A DNA stretch of 64,000 bases from positions 8,113,001 through 8,177,000 of the forward strand of contig NC_135258.1 of assembly GCF_964204865.1 (NCBI RefSeq), written 5' to 3'. The DNA comes from Styela clava. Taxonomy: Eukaryota > Chordata > Ascidiacea > Stolidobranchia > Styelidae. The position numbers were made by a program, and so were the translations under genes. The notes under the pieces are model-generated. The model searched no databases. It was not told the origin of the DNA and was given only the letters and a program-made list of their open reading frames with translations. Shown here in pieces: positions 37,553 through 49,466 of this stretch. Numbering within the stretch: the first letter of the stretch is position 1; each line of letters opens with the position of its first letter.

Positions 37553-40500
37553 TCAATTGATGTAACTGTTTTGAAACCTACGATTAACATGTTCGAAAGC
37601 TGTAACAGGTTCTTTATATTCAGGTTCAATTCTTTCATGGTGATCCAGACATGAAGCTCCATATTCAATTCCTGATAAAACAACTTCGTGATCTGGATGA
37701 ACAAAATACGCAAGAGATTTTCTGTCGACATTCCTGGCTGATTGAATGTCCGGAATCATCACCCTGTGTTTCTGAAATTTACACAAAAAAAAGGATGCAG
37801 GAAAGGTCTCAAGCAGCTATCAATACAAATCTGCACTTAATAATTATGCCATGCTTCAACTCCATGCTTCGAAAACAAGTAACTGGTTAACTAATCCCAT
37901 ACCCGGCACGGACTGGTAACCTGACGAGGGGCCGTGCGTGGTACGCCATATGATCAAGCCGTCTTATCGACTGGAATAAATATGTAAATTCTATCCTTTG
38001 CTAATTTTTATTAAGATATGTTTAATGGAACCAAAGAAGAATTGATGAATAAAAACATAACTCACGGTTGATTTGAGCCTTCCATCTGTCCAGAATTGCA
38101 AAATATCTCCGATATTAACGAGAACTGTGTCTGGGATTGGAACTGCTTCCATAAACTTCCCATCATATCCTTCAACCTGCAATAAGACCTATTAGTTAAT
38201 GTTTCAAACATTAAGCACATGCAGACACAAAGAATGATTGGGTTGAACCATAAATTTGCACCTGTCTCACCATTAATTACACCATGAGCAAGTTGTATAT
38301 CATACATGACTATGAAGAGTCCAAACTGACGACTTTCAAATAAAACTAGTAAAACAAAAACTCAGTTGCTGAACTTATTTAACAAATCCCATTTTCAAAT
38401 GACTACCAACTAATAGGATTCGAAAGAAACTAATATATATGGACAAAGTAGGGCAAGAACAAAAGAAAATTGATATATCCTGGCAAATACTTATATAGAA
38501 ATAATAGGAAATTGTTTAATACAGATTGATAGATTTCTGGTAATATAATATTATATAATTGTCATTATAATGATATATCATTAATCAAGATACTTCTTCC
38601 AACATGTAAACCACTATATTTATTATTGGCACCTGTAAACCTCCCACATTATCTTGAAATAAGAGTGTGAATGATCCATAATCACAATGTTCACCGAGTC
38701 GTATTTGCCCAGGTTTCAGTGTAACATCATCAGGGATAGGAGGATAATGAAGAGCTCTCAATGTTGTGAAATTATCCTTCCCATTCATCCTGGAATGACA
38801 TTTCATCAGATAGTCAGAGTCCTAAAAATATGAAGCAATCACAACCACACTACAGACTTTTTTTTATCTATCTCTTATACAGGCATTCGATTCATTAGCA
38901 CAGCTAAAGCAGCTAAAATAGCCTTAGCAAACCAGTTGAACGCTTAAATCCTGAATTACATTGGTATTAGCCACGACCGTGGTATCATTTGCCACTTAAT
39001 CTACAAGGTGGTAAAAAAGTTACGCAAAATTAAGGTAAAATTTTTCGTAATGGCATAGTAAAAATCAAAACTTAAGATTGTAAAAACTTGCTATCATCAT
39101 TTTTGTTATTTTACTGTCAACATTTAACATAAAATGTTATGTAACAAAAATTTGCGAATTAAAACATAATCCTGCTTCAACCTACAACACTCGTTTTAGT
39201 ATTCATTATCACAACTTAACTGGATTAGCAGCCTGTAATACAAACTTTTATAGAAAGGTTAAAATACCACAAGCATACTTTTATTTTCATTCCTTTGGTT
39301 AAAACTTCAATTATTCTCAGAGATAATTTCCGACATAGCTCACAGAATGTCTCCATTTTAGAAGAAAAATTTGGTACATGTTCATCAGGCCATTTCCCAT
39401 CGGTGTTATAAGATATATTGAAGGCTTCTTTGTAATCGCCAGGTCTCTTTGGGTTAATGCTGCATATTCAAGTTTAAGAAAATACCTAATTATCAACGAT
39501 AGTATCACACTCAAATACCGCTAAATTAACATGATAAAACACATGCAATCGGATCCATAAAAATAAAACTATTGTCAATGAAGACAATTTAAACTTGTGA
39601 TAGATTTAAATTTAAACGTCTCCCATTTATTTTAATGTTGCAGAAACAATTTGTATTTGTTGCTGCTATTGCATTTTATCAAACCATAGAAGCTGATAGC
39701 ACATATTTATTACCCTACGTAAATTGAATTCAGAATACCGAATCCAATTTTATTTTTATCGATATTCAAATATGGGATTCTCCCACCATATTTATGGATT
39801 AAAATTTTAAAAAAAATGTTACCTCTGTACTTGATTGAAAATATCCTGATTTTATCCGTTACCAAACAGGACAATGAAATATAGGAATTTTAACAAATTA
39901 CTTTTTGCTTTGAATTGTTCAAATTTTAAGTGATCCCTAAATACTTATATGTAAAAATAAATAGCGCAATATACACTTTAATACTAAATTGTGGAATACT
40001 AAAATAGTTATGAAAAAACATTGAAATATTATTAATGTGAGAGCGCCGAAAACACACAGTTCAGGCCGAGGTCACTGCAATTTATGCGGCCGAAACGGGT
40101 GCCGCGTTAATTAACGGTGTAAAATAAATATGATGACTATCAATTATAATCAAGTATGTCAGCGTGTTTATTTTCTGCGAGCAAGACTCGTAAAATAACA
40201 TCTTGAGACAAATTCATTTCTATTATATTTTTAATTTATCGCCTATTGAAATACCGCCCGATACTCGACCAAAAGTGTGTCGAGCTTGAACGAAAAGAAC
40301 GAATTCATCGGCGACTTGAATTCCGAAAAATATGTCCATTGGGAGTGCAAAATAAATGTAACAAAATGCATTGTTTTGCGATATAACTTTGTTTTTCGGA
40401 AACGGGGTTTCGTGAACAGTAAAATTTGATCTACATTAATCACAAATAATGTTTTATCATATAATGTCTGGTACACATCATTTTCGGAGAGAACTCGGGG

Positions 40501-41733
40501 CCGCGAAAAGTCATTTAGTTTAAAATAAAAAATGTTTCACGTATTACAAAAATTTAAGATTGTTGCAATCGGAAAATCGCCAGTAACTCGGCAGTGGGCA
40601 CCAATAATAATTATTATTAAAGGGGGAACTAGATAGTAAGATTGAATAAGATTGAACCCAAAAATGGTGCAATAACGCCGTTTTTCGGTTTTCGCGTCTG
40701 AATATGCGCGTTGGAACTACGGTGTTTGATGTATGCCGCCTTTGCGGGATCTTCGCTGCCAGAAAAACACAAGTATAATCAAACGAGAGAGATATCGCAG
40801 CGAGAGAAAAAGCTCGTTACTGATAAATAAATTATAAATCCGAAAAACAAAAATTGACGCACGGCGCCGAAGAGGCGGAAACGGAATCCTGCTACCGCAT
40901 CCTTTTGGATTCGCATCCTCCGGATTCAGTATTCTATATTGCCCATCTCTAATCATATACATTTATGCTGGTTTGGAGAATATCCTTTATGTCAATTTTG
41001 AAGCTCTACAAACCTTTCCACATTGATACCAATATATCCAAAATTGCTTTCATCTCTTGCATATATTTTCTTGGTGAATGTATCGAGTTTATAGAATTTA
41101 TCCATAGTAGAATCAACCTCATCAACATGTTCCCTGTCAAGTATAATCATATTATATGAAAACTCTGCAATTTGGCAGTTCTACAAGTAAATCCAAATAT
41201 TTCCTGAACTACAAATACCAATTTAAGTAACTCGCTTAAGGAATCACCCCAGACAAACTACTGATTGAACGTCATAATGTTGGTACATATGTATGTTTAT
41301 TCCTCTCAATAGATGCAATAATAGGAGAGGGCACGTGCACATGGTTGTAAAACCCCGTTTGTATGTTAACCTCTGCAGTTCCTGCATAGCTACTAAAAGC
41401 ATCGTATTACATTATTACTGCATCACGATTCCTGGTACAGTGGTATGACAAGACCGAGATTCAAATTTCCGAAAACTAGGCCAATATCGAAATCTTCAGA
41501 TTTTGCTTTCATTCTTGTATTTAATAGCATCTGATAGGGTATGTTTAAGATTCATTTAAAGAAATTACAGAAATGTCATGTTACCTTGTTATTCCAGTAT
41601 TCTTTAAATACACAAATCCAATTTTCGCAAATGCCTGGTAAATTGCTTCGCCTGTTTTTGTGCAGTTTACATCACTAATCTCTTCAACATTGAGTCCACA
41701 ATCCCAAAAATCGACTATTGGAATTTCACCCAT
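37553..41733 (-). CDS. 2-oxoglutarate/Fe(II) dioxygenase, isopenicillin N synthase-like, gene D
   Basis: Six exons, 41733-41585, 41133-41014, 39459-39279, 38821-38633, 38176-38066 and 37771-37553, encode 322 residues. Exon lengths and phases are identical to gene B. Start 'MGEIPIVDFWDCG'. Iron ligands are His-x-Asp in 'GEHCDYGSFTLLFQD' and His in 'KHRVMIPD'; Arg-x-Ser is in 'RKSLAYFVHP'. Exon 3 reads 'INPKRPGDYKEAFNISYNTD', with local differences from B and C in the segment after 'EAFN', which may border the substrate pocket. Intron 2 is enlarged by a transposon-derived block (about 39720-40955) and intron 5 holds a SINE piece. It is the closest relative of C over most exons. Cytosolic oxygenase, substrate unknown. 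Confidence 0.9.
37855..38000 (+). repeat. SINE-like repeat fragment in intron 5 of dioxygenase D
   Basis: It corresponds to the 3' half of the repeat at 5478-5705 and to the 58795-59090 copy: 'tccatgcttcgaaaac', 'taactggttaactaa', 'ggactggtaacctgacgag' and 'atatgtaaattctatcc'. The tRNA-like head is missing, as in 5'-truncated SINEs. Confidence 0.65.
39720..40955. mobile_element. Transposon-derived insertion in intron 2 of dioxygenase D
   Basis: Gene C lacks this block at the matching place. Its middle (about 40130-40450 and 40740-40830) matches the hAT-like element at 25500-27688: 'caaaatgcattgttttgcga', 'aagtataatcaaacgag', 'tttgatcta(c/a)a(t/a)tta(a/t)tc'. The right edge ('gaatactgaatccggagg' on the minus strand) looks like a transposon end, but I could not pair it with a clear left end. 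Limits are approximate. Confidence 0.6.
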
Positions 41734-42219
41734 GGCAGCAAAGGTAGAGATTTTGAATTAGCAGAATAATGGAAACATATAACTACTAGCTTAAATCTGA
41801 ATTAACAAATAGCTGATGTCAGAATGTTCTAAAGAGGGTGAAATTAAAATCGCAGTTTGTGATGCTTAAACATTTGAACCTTTATGTCCTATACTGATAT
41901 ATGTAAGCCTAGCTGTACTCGCTTCCATGCCAGTATGTCTGTATGTTATATGCTTGATGACCAAACTTGAATATCAGGTACAGAAAGATCAATATGCTTG
42001 CAAAACTCCTCAACCCTTATAGTCTATTATAGTCACAGATTGCATGTCATATTTTTGACAATGTATCTATCTACTCTACATACAGACTGATTAATGCTTG
42101 CTACTTCCGTTCAAACGAACGCACGAATATTCGCGTGTTCTGTGTGGCCTGTAATCATACGATACGGTCGGCCTACTTGGTCGCTGCAAAGCCGGATTTA
42201 CACGGATTGGAAATCCTGT
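41734..42219. other. Upstream flank of dioxygenase D
   Basis: It aligns with the flanks of B and C for about 300 bases and should hold the promoter. Around 42100, 'ttcaaacgaacgcacgaat' matches the 24.9-kb unit of the tandem duplication upstream of B ('ttcaaacgaacgtgcgaat'), showing that B and D share more of the upstream region than C. No gene. Confidence 0.5.
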
Positions 42220-44290
42220 TCGATCGATCTACTCACAAACGATTCAGTTTTCGGACTCAAACCAGGTAATCATTAGTAACAACGTAAATGACATGACAAG
42301 CTTGCAACAACTCGAGCGCTTTATGAACGGTTCACGGAAATGAAGCCCCCCATTGTTCGTGGTCATCTCAAGACTCGTTTTTTCCTGGAAATATTCAACT
42401 TCTGGAAGTAATAGACTGTAACAACCACAACACATCTTCGTCTTATTTAGGCTTTCCGAGAAAGCTTTTCTGGGTTACAAGTCGCATAGAATATTATTCC
42501 ACGAACTCTCAGTCTTCCGAACGCTGTTACATAAATTTATATCTTTCAAACGGCACATTCTTCTTCTCATATGGCTATCTACACTTCGTTTCACTCCCTG
42601 GAATTTAAACCATGTTTTCGGTCGCTTACCAAGCAATGCCACCGAGAAGAACTATGCAATTTAGGTATCAGTGGCTGTGGTTGTGCGCTTTGGGCAAATT
42701 ACATTGTGTCGCGGTACAGTATCGGATGGCACGTACACACATGCAAAATATAAATACTGCATAAAGTGTAAGCAAACAGAAAGCAGACATATCAAATATA
42801 CGATTTTATCCCCCCTTTTCAGCTGTTTTGCTGCATATGATGTGAAACACTGAATCAAAACAAACCAGAAGTCGAAACAAAATCGCTAATCTCAAAGCAG
42901 TTTAGCAATCTATAACGATCTTCCAGCTGTTGCCTCATCGTTCTGCTTTGCTGCACCGGAATTTTGCAGTACGAAGCGTCGCCTGAAATAAAGTTGGAGT
43001 GAACAACAAATGCAAAAATAATTAAATGCCTCGCTACGGAAAACGTGAAGCGCGATTTAGAAAACGGAACATTAGAACGTGGAGTGCAATTTAGCAAACA
43101 TTGGTAGCAATTGCAAAACGATTTATTGTAATTTTAGGAAAATTATTAAAGTGAAGTTAGAGTCATGAAAAAATTTGTTTTGTCACCTTATTAAATTATA
43201 AGTAAACTAATTGGTTAGAGTTGAACGGCGCTACTCTACGATCCCGAACGTTTTCACAGAGATTTGAATTCAAGAACGTTCAAATTATTAAAGAAATGTA
43301 GTAAAGTGAAAATAAAAACTTTTTCATTCTAGTTACATTTTACTATGTTGATGACAGCCAGCATGAGCAAATTTAGATTGAATTCCACAATAAATCTGCC
43401 ACTTCGTTCAACGCGAACAGATTAAATTGATTTAAAGACTACATTTGATATACTTTTGACGGAATATTCTCCATTTAACATCAGTATATTCATCTAGAAA
43501 AATGACCCATCGAATATTTGCTTATTTCAAATATTAGAAATAAAACATTCCCACCTACGATGATTTATAATTTACCGTTATAAAATACAGAGAGAATAAT
43601 ATACTATTAATCTACACAAGTAATGAAGAAGTTCTTAAATTCAACCAAATTAGGTAATAGTCAAACTAGAATATCGGTTAGAAACCGAAGACTTATCGAT
43701 CGAAGGTTAGGGGATTCCCCAAAACAGTGGTCTTACTCCATAGTGACACCGTGTGTCCCGTCAATAATTAATTAATAACTCGCTAATTAAAAGACATAAT
43801 CCATCCAAAATCAATAGGCTTCTGATCTGAGCTATGATGAATGCACATGCAAAATTTGGAGCAGATTCAACCTCGCTTTCGTGAGATATCGCGTGCATCT
43901 AACACACAGACAAACATACATACAGACAGACAAATACCTATCAACATACTCACCGATCTAAAGATCGATAAGTAATAAGAAACTATGTAGCAATTTTGAT
44001 AGATTACTGTTACTTTCCTATTTGTTTACTAATGCAAATTTATATTTTTTGCAAATTTGTTACACTTCGGCCTTAGACGGCGAAGTTAGCTTGCATTGAA
44101 GTTGCAACGTAAGCGAAAATAAAAGCTTTTGTTGACATAACTATCGGTGTACTTTCGCGTGTATTTATGCCTAATTAAAATAAAATAAAAAACTTTTTAA
44201 TTTAGTTGACTGCACATGAGCGACTTCTCGCTCCATTGGTGCGGACTTTCATTCCCCTGAAATGTTATGAATCTAATCAATGTTTCTGAC
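42220..44290. repeat. Segmental duplication, left copy
   Basis: It aligns with 44820-46870 in the same order: 'ttgggcaaat(t/g)acattg', 'tcatcgttctgctttgctg', 'gaagcgtcgcctgaaat', 'ccacttcgttcaacgcgaa', 'gttgacataact' and 'gaaatgttatgaatc'. Divergence is moderate. A worn third copy of the central part is at about 49900-50410. A minus-strand frame at 42855-43097 is discussed under findings. About 43850-43980 contains 'agacagacaaatacctatca', a dispersed-repeat tail. Confidence 0.75.
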
Positions 44291-44329
44291 AATACAGGTT
44301 TGCTTGTGGTGGGTGGTGAATATATATCA

Positions 44330-45535
44330 TGAATCTCCGCCGATGCTTCAGGCCCGCGTTATTTCAGGGTTCCTAAAAGACCTGCCAGTTAATTTGGGAG
44401 CTGTGCGCCGCGTCGGTATCCTTGCGCAAACGATATGCTGTTGCTAATAATTGAAACATCTTCACTAAAATTCCTAAGGCGGGCCCAGTTCATGGACTAT
44501 TGAAATGAAAGACGATTCCTTCGAAAGCGTATTTTCGTCCGCGGAAGGTAGCGTTCGAAATTTAATATTCGACCTAGATCACCAGAAAATGGAGAAAAAT
44601 TAGGAGAAAATGTAAACATTTTTACTGATCGGCGCGTTTTTCGTTGCTGCTATGGAAACGAAACATCAATTTGTACTTTTGGTGCAACGCACACTACTAG
44701 GGTGACAGAGGATAACCCCACGTGAGAAATATCATCCAAATCGGCCTAACCGTTTAGACGTTACAGCTTCGACACACAGACAGAACGACTGAGAATAATG
44801 GCCATATAATTCCTCCACCACCTCTACCTGAATGTCAAATTCTGCTCAATCTATCTACTTGCAAACGGTACAAACCACGAGACCTCCATCTTTGTCGCAG
44901 AGGCTTTCCAAGCTTCTGGGTAACAAAATGCATGAATTCTTATTACACTAACTCTCAGCGCCGTGATTGCTGTTTCTAAATTTCTACCTCTTTTCAATGA
45001 AACGGCACATCCCTTTTGGATCTCTGCTCTAAGTTCTAGGACATGATTACACTCAGTAGTTCTGCGTGTCGAAGCTTTAGCGTCCAAACCACAAGGCCGG
45101 TTCGAATCATATTTCTCACGTGGGTTAGTTATCCTGCCACCCTAGAAGTGTGTGTTTTATCAAAAGTACGGATTGATTAATGTTTCGTTCTATGGCAGTA
45201 GCGAAAAACCGTGCCAATCAGTAACAAATTTCCCATTTTCTCACAATACTTTACCATTTTCTAGTGAACTAAGTCAAATATTGAAAATCCGATAACGCTA
45301 CTACCTTCAGAGGACAAAAATTCGCTTTCGAACGAACAGTCTTTCACCCCGATAGTACATAACCTGGTGAAGCCTTAAAAATTTCAGTGAACATGTCAAT
45401 TTTTATCTATTCCATATCGTTTGCGCAAGAGATGACAAGGCGCATTGTGCTCAAAATTAGCCGGTAATTCTTTTGCCGTTAGACACCCTGACATGACGCG
45501 AGTCGGAGGCATTGGCGGAAATCCGTACTGGGCGC
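44330..45535. repeat. Large imperfect inverted repeat, arms about 450 bases
   Basis: The left arm 44330-44790 returns in reverse complement as 45057-45535. Matching landmarks are 'cttgcgcaaacgatatg' (44423, and inverted at 45415), 'cgaaacatcaat', 'cccacgtgagaaatat' and 'acagcttcgacacacaga'. The loop, 44791-45056, belongs to the segmental duplication. Ends near 'ccgc(c/g)gatgc' are not sharp. This is probably two inverted copies of one transposon. Confidence 0.75.
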
Positions 45536-46870
45536 CTACCCGATAATTCTAATATTGCTATCTCTCCTTCCTATTAATCCCGGGGATTTTGACCATGTTG
45601 GAGGTCGTTTACCAAGTAATGTCACCGTGGACAACTGCGTGATTCGGGATTCAGCGGTTGTGTTTGTGAGCTTTGGGCAAATGACATTGGGCCGCGGTAC
45701 AGTATCGGATGGCACATACACATATCGAACGACACAAGCAAAATAAAAATACAACACGAAATATAAACAAACAGAAAAGACATGCATAAATTCCAAAATC
45801 GCAAATGTAAAAATCAGTCGAGCATTCCATAACGATCTTCCTGCTGTTTCCTCATCGTTCTGCTTTGCTGGAACGAAACTTTGCGGTATGAAGCGTCGCC
45901 TGAAATGAAGTTAGAGTTAACAACAAATGCAAGAATAATTGAATCCCTCGTTACGGGAAAAGTGGAGAGCAATTTCGCAAACGCTATTTATTGTAATTTT
46001 GAGGAAATGAATAAAGTAATAAAGTAGAACATTTATAAGCATGATAGAATCGTGAAAAATTTGTTTCGTCAGTCGTCACCTTATTAAATTTAAAGTTATT
46101 AAATTTGTAAGACGGCACAACTATATATATATATATATGATCCCGAACGGTTTCAACGAGATAGTCGCATTCGAAATTCAATGACGTTCAAAGTTAATGA
46201 AAAAATGCAGCAAAGCAAATATAAAAATATTTTTTATTTTAGTTTTATTTCACTATGTTGATGATGGCAGTCATCATGAGCAAATTTAGACTGAATTCAC
46301 CATACACCTGCCACTTCGTTCAACGCGAATAGATTACATTGTTTCAATTTTACATTTAATATACTTTTGAAAGAATACTCTCCAGCGTTAAGCCAGTATA
46401 TTCATCGACGGAAACAACCCCATCAAATATTGGCTTAAATAGCTGTACATATTCCAAAAGTTATAAATAAAACTTTCTCATCTACAAATTTACCGCTATA
46501 AAATACAAAAAGAGGAATTTACACGAGTAATGAGAGAGTTATTTAAATTCAGCCAAATCAGATAATAGTCAAACAAGAAACTATATAGCAATTTTGGTAG
46601 ATTATTGTCACTTTTCTATTTGTTCACTAATCGCAAACTTTTCCCTTAGAATCTGAGGCTTAGATGGCGAAGTTAGGTTGCGTTAAAGTTGCAACATTAG
46701 CCAAAATGAGAGCTAGTGTTGACATAACTGTCGGTGCAATTTAGCGTTTATTTATGCCTAATTGAAGACAGGAAAACAAATTTTACATACCAATTAGGTG
46801 ACTGCACATGAGTAACTTCTTGCTTCATTGGTGTGGACTTTTAGACATTTCACTGAAATGTTATGAATCA
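44820..46870. repeat. Segmental duplication, right copy
   Basis: Partner of 42220-44290. The homology is interrupted between about 45010 and 45560 by the right arm of the inverted repeat. At 45853-45903 it keeps the short exon-like block ('gcgacgcttcataccgcaaa' on the minus strand, preceded by 'cttcatttcag'). Confidence 0.75.
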
Positions 46871-48000
46871 TATAACATAATACGGTACTCCCGTAGTGAG
46901 CGTACCAGAATATGGCCATAATTCTATTACGATTTTCCTTATTTTAGTTTATCACGAGTTCAGCGACTGTCTGCGTTAGCCAAGTGAATATACCCATAGG
47001 CTTTACACAACTTGATGTAAAATAGGCGAACAAGATTAGTTCCTGTACACAAAATTAGGTAAAATATTTCTAAATATTAAAAGAACGTATTAGGTTAACC
47101 ATGGAAAATGTTCAAATTATCATAATTTCATTCAGAAAAAATCCGATACAAATGTAATAATTGAGCGCCGTGAATACAATAAAATGTTAGATTCCATGAT
47201 AATGATTAATTTGATGTCGGCGGATATGCCTTTTCATTAATTTATATAGTCTTGTTTATTCATCAATACTTATTTGTACCATTTATCCCCGAGAATAAGA
47301 CCTAGCCTGAATTTTAAAATTGAATTCAATATAAGCTCTCCCTCCTAAACTAAACATTAGCACAAAATTTTTGCGTCCAGTTACTTGCAAAACTACCCAA
47401 AGGATGACGTTTTTGATAAATGAAAATAAAAGACTTCAGCCAAAATAAGCCCTAGTGTTATTTTTCGAAAGAAAATTGAAATAATAACCCGTCTTGCGGT
47501 AGTAAGAGTGTATTTTACTCCAAAAAAATGAGCTCTTTATTTGTAGAAAATGTTGAAGTGTAAGAGTGTATATCTTATTTAAGCAAAAGAAAATAAATGT
47601 CACATTAATACACAAAAATCATGATGAAAATGAATGAAACCAAATTACGTACGACTGACCACCATCTTAATGATTAGCATTTTACGTGAGTATGCTAGTG
47701 TAGGATCAGAGCCGGATTTAGATGATGAGAGACGCTAGGTCCAGGGCCGTCTCCTTAGAGAGAGACCATGCCACTTGTGAGGCCTCCTATTTAGCAATGA
47801 CGTCATAAAATGTCATTTATTTGTATTATGGCGTAATAATAAATGTTGAAGTTTTGTGAAGAATGCGTTATGACGTAATAAAAAAAGGGAATACAAAGGC
47901 TTATCACCAAGCGGATTGGATAGTAGAATTTATTTAACTGCATGGCGAGGCGCTAAGCTTCAGCCTACCTTGCCTAATGGTAGCATAGTATCTACTCAAC
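46871..48000. other. Repeat-rich spacer
   Basis: About 46880-47060 matches the interior of the longer MITE copies at 51970-52200 ('ttagccaagtgaatatac', 'cttgatgtaaaataggcgaa'). About 47277-47490 is a worn relative of the TA-flanked MITE at 15331-15574. About 47703-47970 ('agccggatttagatgatgag...gcgaggcgctaagcttcag') reads like a high-copy repeat. No gene is supported. Confidence 0.5.
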
Positions 48001-48053
48001 TCTACGACGAAGTTGACAAAAATGCATTACTGTTATTGTATTAAAATCATTAC

Positions 48054-48489
48054 CTTGTTATAACGATCACCTGGATGATGTTCTTCGTGGATGAGTCTTT
48101 TTTGCTCTCTAATATCTTCTTCTTGAATTGAATATATATATATATAAGCTGCATACAGTACATACGAACTCTGGGAAGTTTTTGATTCCATCTGTTTCTT
48201 GTTTTTGGGCATCGAAGCCATTTCACTACAAATTTAAAAAATGCATAAGACATACTCCTTATAACGATTACATGAAGCATTCTAACTCTTATCCCGATAC
48301 ATATATACTGTTATTTGTACGGCTCGAGTATATGGCCGCAAAACGTTTTATCGCTTGAAAAGCCTCAATTCGTCCTGTGTGTACAATTATTAAAAACGAC
48401 GAAATATATCTCAATCAAATTAAAAAGCTTTATTTGCTTACCTGGGCGTTGTGCTTGAGTCTTGTCCATTCCTTGCGATGAACAATAAA
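48054..48489 (-). CDS. Putative 5' exons of an unrecognised minus-strand gene
   Basis: Two exon-like blocks are visible on the minus strand. The first ends at 48442 in 'cgcccag|gtaagc', a strong donor. The second starts after 'atttgtag' at about 48234 and ends at 48054 in 'aacaag|gtaatg'. One frame of the second block begins 'MASMPKNKKQMESKTSQSS' and ends 'IHEEHHPGDRYNK', hydrophilic and charged. It is open through the first block too, but no in-frame Met lies there. An alternative start 'MDKTQAQRP' puts the second block in a different frame. CCAAT and GC-box motifs lie upstream at 48610-48640. No downstream exon is certain. A noncoding RNA or chance are alternatives. Confidence 0.3.
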
Positions 48490-48609
48490 TCATTGACTGT
48501 ACTGAGTTGTGCCAAAATAAACAGGGTTATTCTTGAAAACACCGGAAAACTAAACAAGTCTGATGTCAGCAGTTAACTCTCCGAATGGCGAGAGAAGCGA
48601 AACGCTGTT

Positions 48610-48640
48610 TTAGCTTCCCGCCCAAACTAATTGGCTCCGC
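48610..48640 (-). promoter_or_regulatory. Possible proximal promoter: CCAAT and GC-box motifs
   Basis: On the minus strand 'agccaattagtttgggcggg' puts a CCAAT box 8 bases from a GGGCGGG box, about 130 bases above the putative exon at 48442-48489. An ETS-type 'accggaagtaac' lies further up at about 48714-48725. Sequence in this window is otherwise AT-rich, so the cluster stands out. Confidence 0.4.
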
Positions 48641-49140
48641 CAGATAATAGTAATTAATAATAATGTAGTTGTAATCAACGAGCGATCGGCGACGAACGAC
48701 CTTTCAGGGGTTACTTCCGGTCATACCTGCTGCATCGTGATAACATCGTGATGCGATTCCTTCAATCTGTTGGGACTGTAGCTTACATTGTTTGCGCTAT
48801 GGACAGTCAATTCTCTACATTAAAACAAAAATGCATACCAAACGGTTACCTAAAGTCATTTGACTTGGAGAAGATGCGAACAAGACCCGCGCTCATTATT
48901 GTGTCCAGTTTGGTATGAAATTCGGGCAACTAACTATGCGCATTTATATGCAAACTAAATACAAGAGATCGATGCTCAAATAGGTGGAAACGAATTGGTA
49001 CGGGTGGGCAATCTGTCACAGTAGCCCACCGATATCTCATCGCATCTGAGCTGCAGAATTGAACTTACGCGAAAGCGGAACCGCCACGAGGAGCGCAATT
49101 TTAATGACGTCATCGCACACATTAAATGAATCACATAGAG

Positions 49141-49466
49141 CAGGGGTGTGCAACCTGCGGCCCCCAAGGAAATTGCGGCCCGCGGAGAAGTGTCAACTTT
49201 GAATGGTGTGCGGTTCACGAAACGAGTTTTTACTTTAGTTCAATCTGGTACGTGCGAGTAGAACCAATCTCTTTGCATTGCAAAGCCTTTACTGTACTCC
49301 AATTTATTATCTATGCCTATGACGTTACAATTCATGTCATAAGATCGAAACCCAAAATGTTTGTGCCTGCAAATACTATGAAGCCTATGTTAGATAAAGG
49401 TTCGGCCCGCGATTTCAGCCAAATATTTGTATCTGGTCCTTCTGTATTAAAAGCTGCACACCCATG
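49141..49466. mobile_element. hAT-type MITE inserted in another repeat
   Basis: Ends are 'caggggtgtgcaacctgcgg' and inverted 'catgggtgtgcagctttt'. Flanks 'acatagag' and 'ccacagag' look like an aged 8-base target duplication. The surrounding repeat (48980-49700) is continuous in its homologue at 60060-60420, which dates this insertion as later. No transposase. Confidence 0.7.
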
